Made by a program: the position numbers and the translations under genes. The notes below the pieces were generated by a model. The model saw only the letters and a program-made list of their open reading frames with translations. It was not told the origin of the DNA and searched no databases. Shown one piece after another: positions 52,990 to 61,468 of a DNA stretch of 64,000 bases (the first letter of the stretch is position 1; every line of letters begins with the position of its first letter). Origin of the DNA: Bacillus thermozeamaize (GTDB taxonomy: Bacteria > Bacillota > Bacilli > ZCTH02-B2); assembly GCA_002159075.1 (NCBI GenBank), contig LZRT01000067.1, forward strand, positions 1 to 64,000, read 5' to 3'.

Positions 52990-53754
52990 TCACCTGACAA
53001 GCCATCCGCCATCGACATAGAGCACTTGGCCAGTAATGTAAGACGAAGCGTCCGAGGCGAGAAAAACGACTGGACCTGCCAGATCTTCCAGTTCGCCGAT
53101 TCTTCCTAATAGAGTACTATTGACAATGTTTTGATAACGATCGGGTTCCGACAACCATTCTGCGGTCATCGGCGTTTTAATGTAGGCAGGCCCAATGGCG
53201 TTTACTGTAATCTGATAAGGCGCCAATTCACAGGCCCAGACTTTCGTCAACTGATTAATTCCGCCTTTAGAAGCGGCATAGCTTGTCTGGTGAGACAACC
53301 CAATCGATCCTAAAATGGATGAAATATTGATGATTCGTCCCCCTTTTTGCTTGATCATTTGTCGGGCGACAGCTTGGCCGACAAGAAAGATTCCTTTTAA
53401 ATTGGTGTTCAAAACCCGATCCCAATCTTCCTCTTCTATTTCGATTAACGGCTTGCGAATATTCATCCCCGCATTGTTTACCAGAATATCGATGCGGCCG
53501 AACGCATCTACCACTTTTTGCACCATATCGTTCACTTGTTGCTTGTCAGTGACATCCGTTGCAAAGAATTCCACTTTGTTCGTTTTCTCTTGCAGTTTGC
53601 GAACCGCCGTTTCCCCATCTTGCCTGTTACGCCCAACAATGGCCACGTCCGCACCATAATGAGCCAAGGCCATCGCCATGCCAAATCCGATCCCTTTTGT
53701 GCCTCCGGTAATTAAGGCCACTTTCCCCGTAAGGTCAAAAGTCGGTATCTTCAT
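52990..53754 (-). CDS. Short-chain dehydrogenase/reductase, FabG-like
   Basis: A 254-residue classical SDR: cofactor motif TGGTKGIGFG near residue 15, DVTD near 67, NNAG near 93, catalytic Ser in INISSILGS, YAASK (Tyr/Lys), and a C-terminal ASSYITGQVLYVDGG. The ATG at 53754 follows AAGGGGG; the longer frame to 53832 would start within the promoter. First gene of the SDR-ligase operon. It may oxidise or reduce a hydroxyacid, hydroxyacyl-CoA or lactol of the same pathway; substrate and direction are unknown. Confidence 0.93.
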   Translation of the reverse strand: MKIPTFDLTGKVALITGGTKGIGFGMAMALAHYGADVAIVGRNRQDGETAVRKLQEKTNKVEFFATDVTDKQQVNDMVQKVVDAFGRIDILVNNAGMNIRKPLIEIEEEDWDRVLNTNLKGIFLVGQAVARQMIKQKGGRIINISSILGSIGLSHQTSYAASKGGINQLTKVWACELAPYQITVNAIGPAYIKTPMTAEWLSEPDRYQNIVNSTLLGRIGELEDLAGPVVFLASDASSYITGQVLYVDGGWLVR

Positions 53755-53827
53755 CGTTATTGCCCCCTTACTGTTTTGCTTGACGGGATTGGATTGTACC
53801 AGAAATCGTGAGCTCATATTATCTTTC

Positions 53828-53843
53828 AGCAATTTTTATGCCA
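53828..53843 (-). promoter_or_regulatory. Sigma-54 (-24/-12) promoter for the SDR-ligase operon
   Basis: On the minus strand TGGCAT-AAAAA-TTGCT, preceded by another T to give the full TTGGCAT, with ten bases between GG and GC. The SDR start is about 75 bases downstream. The activator gene ends 41 bases upstream. Confidence 0.87.
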
Positions 53844-53883
53844 ACGCTGGCCAAACGATCAGCTGTTACTCTTGGCATCAGGA

Positions 53884-55608
53884 TCAATGGGGATATGGAA
53901 TATGTAAGCGCTTAATTTTGCGAACGAGAGTGGACTGATCAACTCCCAAAACTTCCGCCGTTTTTCGCGTCGTTTTGTACTTTTTTAGCGCACGGGCAAT
54001 GATTCCTCGTTCAACGTCTTGCAAAATCTCTTTCAAGGGGCGAGGGGACTCCGGCGTTATAAACGAGTCTGTCACCATTTCAGACGGGAAATCGTCCGGG
54101 GTAATCGTTTCCTCTTCCGTCGTCACAACCAGTCTTTCAATCAAATTTTCCAACTCACGGATGTTTCCCGGCCAATGGTAACTTTGGAAAACTTTGAGAA
54201 GCTCAGGAGACATTTTTTTCTTCATCCCATATTTTTGATTGATTTTATTCAGAAAAAAGTAGGTTAAAGGGATAATGTCCTCTGTTCTCTCACGCAAAGG
54301 CGGAATTTTGATCGGGACAATGTTCAAACGATAATATAAATCTTGGCGAAACGTTCCATCTTCCACCATTTTTTCAAGGTTTTTGTTGGTAGCCGAGATG
54401 ATCCGCACATCCACGTGGATCGTTTTTGTCCCGCCTACGCGGGTGATTTCAAGATTTTGAACCGCTCTCAACAACTTCACCTGCAGGTCGAGCGGCAAAT
54501 CTCCAACTTCATCCAAAAATAACGTTCCCCGGTCAGCCAATTCAAATAATCCGGGTTTGCCGCGTCGATTGGCTCCGGTAAAAGCCCCCGCTTCATAACC
54601 GAATAATTCGGATTCCAAAAGGTTGTGCGGAATCGCTCCGCAGTTTACTTTGATAAATGGGTGCTTTTTTCGCTTTCCCGACTCATGGATCAACTGTGCA
54701 ATCACCTCTTTTCCCACACCGGACTCCCCAAGAATCAAAACGGAAGAATCGACTTGTCCAAGACGACGGGCCAAATAGATGATTTGTTTCATTTCTTTAC
54801 TATAGGCCACGATTTCTCCTGCTTCGTTTTCTTTTTCTTTTTGGCGCAGACGTGTCAATTCGGAAAAATATTTTTCTGAAAGGGCTTTTGTTTTTTCCAG
54901 ATCCTGTTTCAACTTGTTTAATTCCGAAATGTCACGGATGTTCGTAACAACATTGATCAATCGCCCCTCCTCATCAAATACCGGATTGCCTGTGACCAAC
55001 ACTTCTTTTCCCCTCACATTTTGTACAATGGTGACCGGCTTTTTAGTGGCAATCACCTTCAGTGATACTGATTCAGAGACGATACCTTCATCGACAACCT
55101 GTTTCATATTTTTCCCCAACAACTCTTCCGGTTTGACCCCAGTAATCCGTTCATAAGCCTTGTTGACTTTGATTCCGTTGCCTTGAGCATCAGTGATATA
55201 GATCCCGTCATAACTCGAATTGATAATCGACTCCAATTGATGATTTAACTTTTGGGCGTAATCAAGCGAAGCTTGCAGCTCTTCTTGTTCCGAGATGTCG
55301 TGAAAGACCGATAATCCACCAATGATTTCTCCGTTATGGTACACCGGCCGTCTATAAACAATGTACGTCGATCCCTTCAATTTTACTTTCTGGCCAAAAT
55401 GATATTCTCCGTTACGAATACAATCCATCAACTTGCTCTCAGGAAAAACATCATTGATGAATCTGCCTGAAATTTCTTTCCTCTTCAGACCTGTAATCTC
55501 CATTACTTTCCGATTGTATAACAGGATCTTGCCCTCTTTATCCACAAACACCACAGCGGAGTTTATCGTTTCAAGAAGTTCAACCAAGAAATCTTTCAGG
55601 TAATGCAT
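53884..55608 (-). CDS. Sigma-54-dependent activator, PAS-PAS-AAA+-Fis
   Basis: A 574-residue enhancer-binding protein. Two PAS domains lie at about 5-105 and 120-225, a coiled coil at 235-265, and the AAA+ domain at 270-505 with Walker A GESGVGKE, the canonical sigma-54 loop GAFTGA and Walker B GTLFLDEVGDL. A Fis helix-turn-helix (TRKTAEVLGVDQSTLVRKIKRL) closes the protein. ATG 55608 follows GGAGGGG by five to seven bases; a GTG at 55623 overlaps that site. No receiver domain, so it probably senses a metabolite directly. Three sigma-54 promoters of the island are its presumed targets. Confidence 0.95.
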   Translation of the reverse strand: MHYLKDFLVELLETINSAVVFVDKEGKILLYNRKVMEITGLKRKEISGRFINDVFPESKLMDCIRNGEYHFGQKVKLKGSTYIVYRRPVYHNGEIIGGLSVFHDISEQEELQASLDYAQKLNHQLESIINSSYDGIYITDAQGNGIKVNKAYERITGVKPEELLGKNMKQVVDEGIVSESVSLKVIATKKPVTIVQNVRGKEVLVTGNPVFDEEGRLINVVTNIRDISELNKLKQDLEKTKALSEKYFSELTRLRQKEKENEAGEIVAYSKEMKQIIYLARRLGQVDSSVLILGESGVGKEVIAQLIHESGKRKKHPFIKVNCGAIPHNLLESELFGYEAGAFTGANRRGKPGLFELADRGTLFLDEVGDLPLDLQVKLLRAVQNLEITRVGGTKTIHVDVRIISATNKNLEKMVEDGTFRQDLYYRLNIVPIKIPPLRERTEDIIPLTYFFLNKINQKYGMKKKMSPELLKVFQSYHWPGNIRELENLIERLVVTTEEETITPDDFPSEMVTDSFITPESPRPLKEILQDVERGIIARALKKYKTTRKTAEVLGVDQSTLVRKIKRLHIPYPH

Positions 55609-55635
55609 CAGATCCCCTCCCACCCATCGTCTCCC

Positions 55636-55745
55636 ATATGATGAAAAAATACATCATTCTATATGATTAAAAAATACACCATTCTATTAGTTCGCTCAAC
55701 TTTATATAAACGACCAAAATCTTTTTTTGATGAAAAAATGCATCA
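55636..55745. repeat. Three copies of an 18-bp palindrome upstream of the activator gene
   Basis: Copy 1 (55639-55656) is TGATGAAAAAATACATCA, copy 2 (55664-55681) differs at two positions, and copy 3 (55728-55745) differs from copy 1 at one. Each is an inverted repeat TGATG-N8-CATCA. Copies 1 and 2 lie within a 27-base near-repeat with 25-base spacing. They cover the probable promoter region of the activator gene (start 55608), so they look like operators for autoregulation or for another regulator. Confidence 0.8.
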
Positions 55746-55782
55746 TTTTTACGGGACTTGCATAAATTCATCAATTTGATCA

Positions 55783-55821
55783 CAAAAAAACTCTGGCTCG
55801 CTTGCGAATCCAGAGTTTTTT
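55783..55821. terminator. Bidirectional terminator after the dehydratase gene
   Basis: CTCTGG...CCAGAG, flanked by seven A on one side and six T on the other, so both strands carry a T tract. It lies about 45 bases past the dehydratase stop on the minus strand and separates it from the activator gene. Confidence 0.88.
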
Positions 55822-55864
55822 GCCCATGCAGGAAATCCCAATGGGTTTCGCGATTCTATGTTTC

Positions 55865-57340
55865 TTACACATTCGACCCTATATGATTCTCACTCTTTTT
55901 TTCATTCGGCTCTGAAGAGATAATGGCCTCCGCCAGCCGACGCTTTTCTTGCCAATCTATCGATCGCTGAATCACGACACGCTGAGCTTGCGGTGAGCCT
56001 GCGCCATGCATGCACTCGATAATCGGGGTTGCGCCAGTCATGTTTTCGATCAGGCGGCCCAGCTTGATGCGCTCGATCGGATCAACATTCTCACCGGTCT
56101 TGTAGTACTTGTGAATAAATGGCGCGATGCGAGGATTTTCCAATTCCTGCTCCGAGGGAAGCGTAGCCACAAATCCGCCCGCGATGTCCTGAGCAATCCT
56201 CGTTACTTCAGGGTAATACCGGGCCGTATTAAACTTCGACGTATTCGCCAATACCGGGTCCACGTAAGCGACACCGCATGACAACATGGAACAATGGTAC
56301 GAACAAGCAAGGGCGCCGCTGTACATCGTCTCCACGAGGTGAGCCATTTCCGCCAGTTTATCCCTCACATGACCGGCTTTGGACAAACCATGCATGTCAG
56401 CGATCTTTGCTGTCGCCCCGATCAAGACGTCGAGATTGCCTGACTTGCACGCGCCATAGTTCTGGCGATGGTACGAGGCGAAACGGTCGACAAGGATCCC
56501 CGTAAATTCCGTCTCGCCACACATGAACACGCGCTCCCATGGAACAAATACATCATCAAATATTATCAACGCTTCTCCGCCGACCACCCCGTATTTGGGG
56601 TTCCCCTGATCAATCTTTCCTTCCCACTTCCGGCTGTCATTCACTTGACGACCGAACACATAGATGACACCTTTTTCGTCAGCGGGGACGGCAAAAGATA
56701 CCGCATAATCTTTATCCTCTTCCTTCATTGCTGTACCCGGCATCACCAAGATCTGATGGGAGTTGATCGCACCCGTTTGATGCATTTTTGCCCCGCGAAC
56801 AATGATGCCGTCTTCCCTCTTCTCGACAACTCTCACATAGAGATCGGGATCATGCTGTTGAGAGGGACTCTTGGAACGATCTCCTTTCGGATCGGTCATC
56901 GCGCCGTCTGTCATGTAATCGTTGTCCTGCGTTTCAATCAGGAACTTTTTAAACCGTTCATGGTAATTTGTACCCAGCTTTTGATCCATCTCCCACGTGA
57001 CCGTATAAAGGGTTATCAAACCGTCCATGCCCACGCAGCGTTGGAAACAGGTGCCGGTGATTTGACCCGCCACGCGTAACATCATCACTTTTTTCACAAG
57101 ATCCTCTTGGTTTTGCGGAATATGGGTCCAGCGGTTGATCTTGCGACCGGTTAAATGGGACACTGCGGTAGCAAGATGTTCATAAGCAGGATCACAAGCA
57201 AGCTGGTAGGTGACGGCTGCCGAATTAATATGCGGACGCATCGCCGGATGATCGACGACATTTTCCACCCGTTGCCCCATAAAGTAGACTTCTTTTTTTT
57301 GTTCCCGCAAGCTGTTGATATATTGCTCAGGTGTCATCAT
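55865..57340 (-). CDS. abfD: 4-hydroxybutyryl-CoA dehydratase-like protein (AbfD family)
   Basis: A 491-residue member of the flavoprotein family that also contains 4-hydroxyphenylacetate hydroxylase. It carries the AbfD iron-sulfur ligands: C98 and C102 in CFQRC, H291 in SYHRQNYGAC and C298. It also has AbfD active-site residues Q100, T189 (HQTGAINSH), E256 (GGEALIIFDDVF), Y295, K299 and E442 (ECMHGAGSPQAQR). These are in constant register with Clostridium AbfD as I remember it. AbfD turns 4-hydroxybutyryl-CoA into crotonyl-CoA by a ketyl radical route using FAD and [4Fe-4S]. ATG 57340 follows AAGGAG; TTG 57349 is too close to it. It is transcribed alone from a sigma-54 promoter. Confidence 0.9.
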   Translation of the reverse strand: MMTPEQYINSLREQKKEVYFMGQRVENVVDHPAMRPHINSAAVTYQLACDPAYEHLATAVSHLTGRKINRWTHIPQNQEDLVKKVMMLRVAGQITGTCFQRCVGMDGLITLYTVTWEMDQKLGTNYHERFKKFLIETQDNDYMTDGAMTDPKGDRSKSPSQQHDPDLYVRVVEKREDGIIVRGAKMHQTGAINSHQILVMPGTAMKEEDKDYAVSFAVPADEKGVIYVFGRQVNDSRKWEGKIDQGNPKYGVVGGEALIIFDDVFVPWERVFMCGETEFTGILVDRFASYHRQNYGACKSGNLDVLIGATAKIADMHGLSKAGHVRDKLAEMAHLVETMYSGALACSYHCSMLSCGVAYVDPVLANTSKFNTARYYPEVTRIAQDIAGGFVATLPSEQELENPRIAPFIHKYYKTGENVDPIERIKLGRLIENMTGATPIIECMHGAGSPQAQRVVIQRSIDWQEKRRLAEAIISSEPNEKKSENHIGSNV

Positions 57341-57401
57341 GCGGATCAACTCCTTTCGCTTCTGACGAAGAATGTCACCTTTCCTGTCACATCAACCATT
57401 A

Positions 57402-57417
57402 AGCAAAATTGATGCCA
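57402..57417 (-). promoter_or_regulatory. Sigma-54 promoter for abfD
   Basis: On the minus strand TGGCAT-CAATT-TTGCT, with a further T upstream (TTGGCAT) and GG-N10-GC spacing. The dehydratase start is about 60 bases downstream. Confidence 0.87.
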
Positions 57418-57451
57418 AAAAAAAATAGCAAAACGTTTTCTGTAAAAAAGT

Positions 57452-57467
57452 TGGCATGATTTTTGCA
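57452..57467 (+). promoter_or_regulatory. Sigma-54 promoter for the livKHMGF-type operon
   Basis: TGGCAT-GATTT-TTGCA, preceded by T (TTGGCAT), GG-N10-GC spacing. The expected start of transcription is near 57479, leaving a leader of about 170 bases before the binding-protein gene. Confidence 0.88.
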
Positions 57468-57514
57468 CGACCATTTAATAAACACATCACATCACACGGC
57501 AAGGAGGCGAAAAC

Positions 57515-57538
57515 ATGAAGCGTCATGACTCCGATTGA
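57515..57538 (+). CDS. Seven-codon leader frame before the ABC operon
   Basis: ATG AAG CGT CAT GAC TCC GAT TGA, encoding MKRHDSD, preceded by AAGGAGGCGAAAAC (spacing about eight bases). It lies inside the leader of the sigma-54 transcript. The ribosome binding site is stronger than that of the next real gene. It may be a remnant of a gene start or a regulatory uORF; no classic attenuator hairpin follows. Confidence 0.4.
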   Translation: MKRHDSD

Positions 57539-57649
57539 AAAAAAGCGTTTTCTTGTCTCTGACGTATCCGCTTACATTTTGAAAACAATTTAAGTTGAAT
57601 CAGTTGTATATTCAGGAAAAAATAAAATTTCAATTATGGGGGAAGAAAA

Positions 57650-58900
57650 ATGGGCAAGCTCCGTCGTCGTTTGTGTTTGGTGTTTCTGTTGTTGGGCGCA
57701 GTCAGCTTGCTTTCGGTTGCTTGCAGTCCGTCCCAACCGGCCACTTCACAATCTGAAAATGATGCAGGGAAGTCAAATCAGGACCCGATCAAAATTGGTG
57801 TGATCGGCGCTTTTCAAATGCAGGCAGGAAAAGAGATCGAGGATGCAGCCAAATTGGCTATCAAAACCATTAACGAGAACGGCGGTATCCTCGGACGTCC
57901 GGTCGAGGCGGTCTACGGAGATACAAAGGCCAATCCCGAAGAAGGCAAAAAAGTGGTCGAACGTATGCTTTATCAGGATAAAGTTGATTTCATTGTCGGT
58001 GAACATCGCAGTGAAGTGGCGCTTGCTGTTCAACCGATCATCATGGACGCCAAGAAGATATTTATGAATACTGGGTCCGCTTCTCCAAAGGTAACGGAAG
58101 GCGTGAAAAACGATTATGAGTATTACAAATATACGTTCCGTCCGATGTTGGACTCCAATCAGCTGGGAGAAGGATTTCTTCAACAGTTTCATGATTTGGT
58201 GACAGCAAACAACTTTACTAAGGTTGCCTTAATCGCCGAAAGTGCGGTGTGGGTTGATCCGATTGTCGAGAAATTCCAAGAAATGTGGGGAGACAAAGTT
58301 GTCTATGTAGAACGCCCCCCAACCGATACCAAGGATTTTTCGGTGATTTTGTCCAAATTGAAGGAAAGCGGAGCAGAAGCAGCCATGTTGCTCTTCTCAG
58401 CCGACCAAGGCATCACGTTCGTAAGACAGTGGGCTGAACGGCAAATTCCCGTCGTATTGTCAGGATATGTTGTCCAGGCTCAAAGTCCAGAATTCTGGTC
58501 GCAAACAGAAGGAAAAGCCAATGGTTTGATGACCTGGAAAATGGGGGTCAGATCCGAAGTAACGGATAAAACCATTCCTTTCTGGGATAACTTCGAGAAA
58601 ACATACGGCCGCGCCCCTGGTCCGTATCCCGGCATTACCACCTATGATGCCCTTCTCATTTTAGCGGATGCCGTCAATCAGGCCGGAACAACCGATTCAG
58701 ACAAAGTGGTTGAAGTGTTGGAAAAAGGAACCTTTACTGGCGCTTCTGGGATTATCCAATTTAGAGAGGATCACGGATACAATACCGGACAGGGTTTCGT
58801 GCCATTTACGTATATCCAATGGCAAGACGGCAAAATGGTTCCGGTTTGGCCCAAAAGTGTTGCAACCGGTTCAGTGATCAAACCGGCTTGGATGAAATAA
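57650..58900 (+). CDS. ABC importer solute-binding lipoprotein, LivK type
   Basis: A 416-residue lipoprotein: lipobox SVAC near residue 25, linker, then a periplasmic-binding type 1 (LivK/AmiC-like) fold (IKIGVIGAFQMQAGKEIEDAAKLAIKTINENGGILGRPVE, later YPGITTYDALLILADAVNQAG). The ATG follows GGGGG. Paralogues in this family bind amino acids, amides, aromatic acids or short carboxylates. Sharing a sigma-54 control region with the dehydratase suggests it captures the pathway substrate. First gene of five. Confidence 0.92.
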   Translation: MGKLRRRLCLVFLLLGAVSLLSVACSPSQPATSQSENDAGKSNQDPIKIGVIGAFQMQAGKEIEDAAKLAIKTINENGGILGRPVEAVYGDTKANPEEGKKVVERMLYQDKVDFIVGEHRSEVALAVQPIIMDAKKIFMNTGSASPKVTEGVKNDYEYYKYTFRPMLDSNQLGEGFLQQFHDLVTANNFTKVALIAESAVWVDPIVEKFQEMWGDKVVYVERPPTDTKDFSVILSKLKESGAEAAMLLFSADQGITFVRQWAERQIPVVLSGYVVQAQSPEFWSQTEGKANGLMTWKMGVRSEVTDKTIPFWDNFEKTYGRAPGPYPGITTYDALLILADAVNQAGTTDSDKVVEVLEKGTFTGASGIIQFREDHGYNTGQGFVPFTYIQWQDGKMVPVWPKSVATGSVIKPAWMK

Positions 58901-58924
58901 ATGCCGGAGGGGGTGAGGAATGAC

Positions 58925-59779
58925 ATGATCATCGACATCATCATATTCGGATTGATCTGGACCGCTATTTATTCCTTAATCGGACTGGGCTTTTCACTCA
59001 TTTTTGGCGTGGCCAAAATCATGAACTTGGCACACGGGGCATTTTTCATGATCGCGTGTTACATCGTATTCATGTTGACTTCTCAAGCGCATCTAGGGCT
59101 CCTTTGGGCAGCCCTAGGTGCCGTCATTATCACAGTCATCATTTCGCTCATCATTTACTGGGGATTTATCAGACAGATGCGAAGCACGTTAACTCAGGTT
59201 CTGATTATCACATTGGCACTCGCCATGTTTTTAGAACAAATCGTTCTGTTAATGTTTGGCCCCGAGCCGCGATATGTACCTTCCATATTGACAGGCGGGG
59301 TACATATTCTTGGCGTCCGTGTGACTGAACAACAGTTGTTGACATTTGTGATCGCCATCATTCTCATTCTGGTAATCTGGTTGCTCCTGACAAAAACCAA
59401 TATTGGGAGGATTATCAGAGCTGTCTCGCAAGATGCGGAAATGGCCTCCATGCTTGGCGTCGATACAGAACGGGTGTATCTCTTTGTCATGGGGTTATCC
59501 GCGGCACTGGCGTCGACAGCTGGCATTCTGGTTGCACCGTTCCTCACGGTGACACCGGCAATGGGTTGGTCTCCCATTCTTGTCGCTTTTACGATTGTCG
59601 TATTAGGGGGATTAGGAAATATTTGGGGTACACTGGCGGGAGCGGCGATCGTGGCCTTTGCCGAAATGTTCACTTCGTATGCCATTCACCCTCAGCTAAA
59701 AGATGCCGTTACCTTTACGATTTTGATTTTGGCCCTCATCTTTAAACCGAATGGACTTTTTTCGAGAGAGGTGAACTGA
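58925..59779 (+). CDS. Branched-chain-type ABC permease, LivH type
   Basis: A 284-residue permease with eight or so helices and LivH landmarks: FSLIFGVAKIMNLAHGAFFMIACY near residue 22, DAEMASMLGVDTERVY near 180, and a closing LIFKPNGLFSREVN. ATG 58925 lies after AGGAATGAC; an ATG directly at the livK stop (58901) has no site. It forms the channel with LivM. Confidence 0.93.
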   Translation: MIIDIIIFGLIWTAIYSLIGLGFSLIFGVAKIMNLAHGAFFMIACYIVFMLTSQAHLGLLWAALGAVIITVIISLIIYWGFIRQMRSTLTQVLIITLALAMFLEQIVLLMFGPEPRYVPSILTGGVHILGVRVTEQQLLTFVIAIILILVIWLLLTKTNIGRIIRAVSQDAEMASMLGVDTERVYLFVMGLSAALASTAGILVAPFLTVTPAMGWSPILVAFTIVVLGGLGNIWGTLAGAAIVAFAEMFTSYAIHPQLKDAVTFTILILALIFKPNGLFSREVN

Positions 59780-59781
59780 CA

Positions 59782-60708
59782 TTGCTCACCCGGTTTAAAA
59801 ACGTTTATTTGTTTGTCATCGCATTCTCGCTGGTGTTGGCGCTTATTCCCGTCATTACAGATTCCTATTATCTTTTGTCGGTGCTTACGCTGGCCAATCT
59901 CTACGCAGTATTCGTCGTCAGTTGGGATATCGTATCCGGTTATATCGGGAAGTTAAATCTTGGCCAAGCTTTATTTATTGGCTTTGGTGCATATGCGGTG
60001 GGCATTCTGCATGATTCCATCGGGATTATCCCCTCCATGTTAGTCGGTGCACTGTTGTCTGTACTGGCTGCTCTGGTGATCGGAGTTGCCAGCCTGAAAC
60101 TTACAGGCCCTTATTTTTCTTTAACAACGATGGCCCTTCCCTTGATTTTTTATCAATTGGCTTATACGTTCCGCGATCTCAGTGGCGGTGAATTTGGTCT
60201 GAACATCTCGGGCGGCGTCAGCCGGCTGACTTTGTTCTATATCACATTGGGTTTTATGCTCATATGCGTGTTGTTTACACTCAGCATCGTCCGTTCACGC
60301 ACAGGCAAGATCTTCATTGCCATCAGAGAAGACGAGTTAGGATGTGCGGCGCTTGGGAACAATGTCCTCTATTACAAGTTGCTCGCTTTTTCATTAAGCG
60401 CCTTGATGTCCGGACTGGGCGGCGGATTGCTTGCCGTTTATCTGCGGCACGTCAGTCCTCAGGTCTTCGAATTGTGGCAATCATTGATCATTCTCATCAT
60501 GGGAATTGCCGGCGGCATGGGAACGATTCTGGGTCCCATGTTGGGGGCTTATGGTTTATCCTTTTTAACCGAGTGGTTGCGCAGCACGGAACAATACCAG
60601 GACTTGATTTACGCCGGTTTGCTCGTGATATTTGTCATGTTACTGCCAAACGGGCTTGCCACGCTTCGTCGACATCTTTCGGCATTCCGCAACAAGTCCA
60701 GTGGTTAA
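59782..60708 (+). CDS. Branched-chain-type ABC permease, LivM type
   Basis: A 308-residue permease with LivM features: SWDIVSGYIGKLNLGQALFIGFGAY near residue 50, TGPYFSLTTMALPLIFYQL near 108, and REDELGCAALGNNVLYYKLLAF near 190. The start is TTG 59782 with GAGGTG eight bases upstream. It lies two bases after livH. Confidence 0.93.
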   Translation: MLTRFKNVYLFVIAFSLVLALIPVITDSYYLLSVLTLANLYAVFVVSWDIVSGYIGKLNLGQALFIGFGAYAVGILHDSIGIIPSMLVGALLSVLAALVIGVASLKLTGPYFSLTTMALPLIFYQLAYTFRDLSGGEFGLNISGGVSRLTLFYITLGFMLICVLFTLSIVRSRTGKIFIAIREDELGCAALGNNVLYYKLLAFSLSALMSGLGGGLLAVYLRHVSPQVFELWQSLIILIMGIAGGMGTILGPMLGAYGLSFLTEWLRSTEQYQDLIYAGLLVIFVMLLPNGLATLRRHLSAFRNKSSG

Positions 60709-60742
60709 CCACCTTCAAAACGGTTCATGTGGGGAGGAGAAC

Positions 60743-61468
60743 ATGGGCTTCTTTCAAATTCAACACTTGAACAAAAGTTTCGGGAATGTAAAAGTAGCGG
60801 ATGACATCAGCTTCTCTGTCGAAAAGGGAGAGTTTGTAGGGATTATCGGTCCCAACGGCGCGGGGAAAACAACGCTTTTCCACATGATTACGGGGATTGT
60901 GACTCCCACCTCGGGCGAAATCTTTTTTAAAGATGAAAAGATAACAGGGCTTCCTATCTACCGGATTGTGCAAAAAGGATTATCCCGGACATTTCAAATC
61001 CCCCGTCCTTTTAAGGAACTTACCATTTTGGACAACATTAAAGTGGCCAATCCTTCAAGGAATAAAGCCGAATCCCTCGCAGACCGGGCAGAACAGGTAT
61101 TAAGGCAAGTGGGTTTATGGGAGCAACGGGATCAACTGGCCGGCAACTTGCCGCAGGGAGATTTGCGCAGGCTTGAGGTAGCCAGGGCCTTGGCGACATC
61201 CCCCGAACTATTGCTGCTAGATGAACCATTTGCCGGCCTGAATACCGCCGAAGTGCAAGGTTTGATGCAGTTGTGCATGAAATTGCATCAGGAGGGCCTC
61301 ACGATCATCATCGTCGAACATAAATTAAAAGAATTGATGCAAATGGTTCAACGGGTCATCGCCATTGACTTTGGCAAACTGATTGCTGACGATACTCCCG
61401 AGCAGGTTGTAAAAAATGAGAGGGTACTCAAGGCTTACCTGGGAGACAGGAGGTGGGATCTTGCTTAA
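60743..61468 (+). CDS. Branched-chain-type ABC ATPase, LivG type
   Basis: A 241-residue ATPase: Walker A GPNGAGKTT near residue 36, RTFQIPRPFKELTILDNI near 88, then NLPQGDLRRLEVARAL where the usual LSGGQ signature is replaced by LPQGD, a form seen in LivG proteins. Walker [13 protein letters not shown] and a closing ERVLKAYLGD complete it. ATG 60743 follows GGGGAGGAG. It heterodimerises with LivF. Confidence 0.93.
   Translation: MGFFQIQHLNKSFGNVKVADDISFSVEKGEFVGIIGPNGAGKTTLFHMITGIVTPTSGEIFFKDEKITGLPIYRIVQKGLSRTFQIPRPFKELTILDNIKVANPSRNKAESLADRAEQVLRQVGLWEQRDQLAGNLPQGDLRRLEVARALATSPELLLLDEPFAGLNTAEVQGLMQLCMKLHQEGLTIIIVEHKLKELMQMVQRVIAIDFGKLIADDTPEQVVKNERVLKAYLGDRRWDLA

Larger units (their letters stand above)
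57341..57649. other. 309-base divergent sigma-54 control region
   Basis: Between the dehydratase (minus) and the ABC binding protein (plus). It holds two back-to-back sigma-54 promoters whose -24 elements are 34 bases apart, an AAAACGTTTT palindrome between them (57431-57440), and a seven-codon frame with a strong ribosome binding site. A second AAAGCGTTTTC sequence follows near 57540. Confidence 0.7.

Noticed and set aside
55865-57340. Assignment as 4-hydroxyphenylacetate 3-monooxygenase (HpaB)
   Set aside because: The four cluster ligands and the AbfD active-site residues are present, and no reductase partner or aromatic ring-cleavage genes lie nearby.
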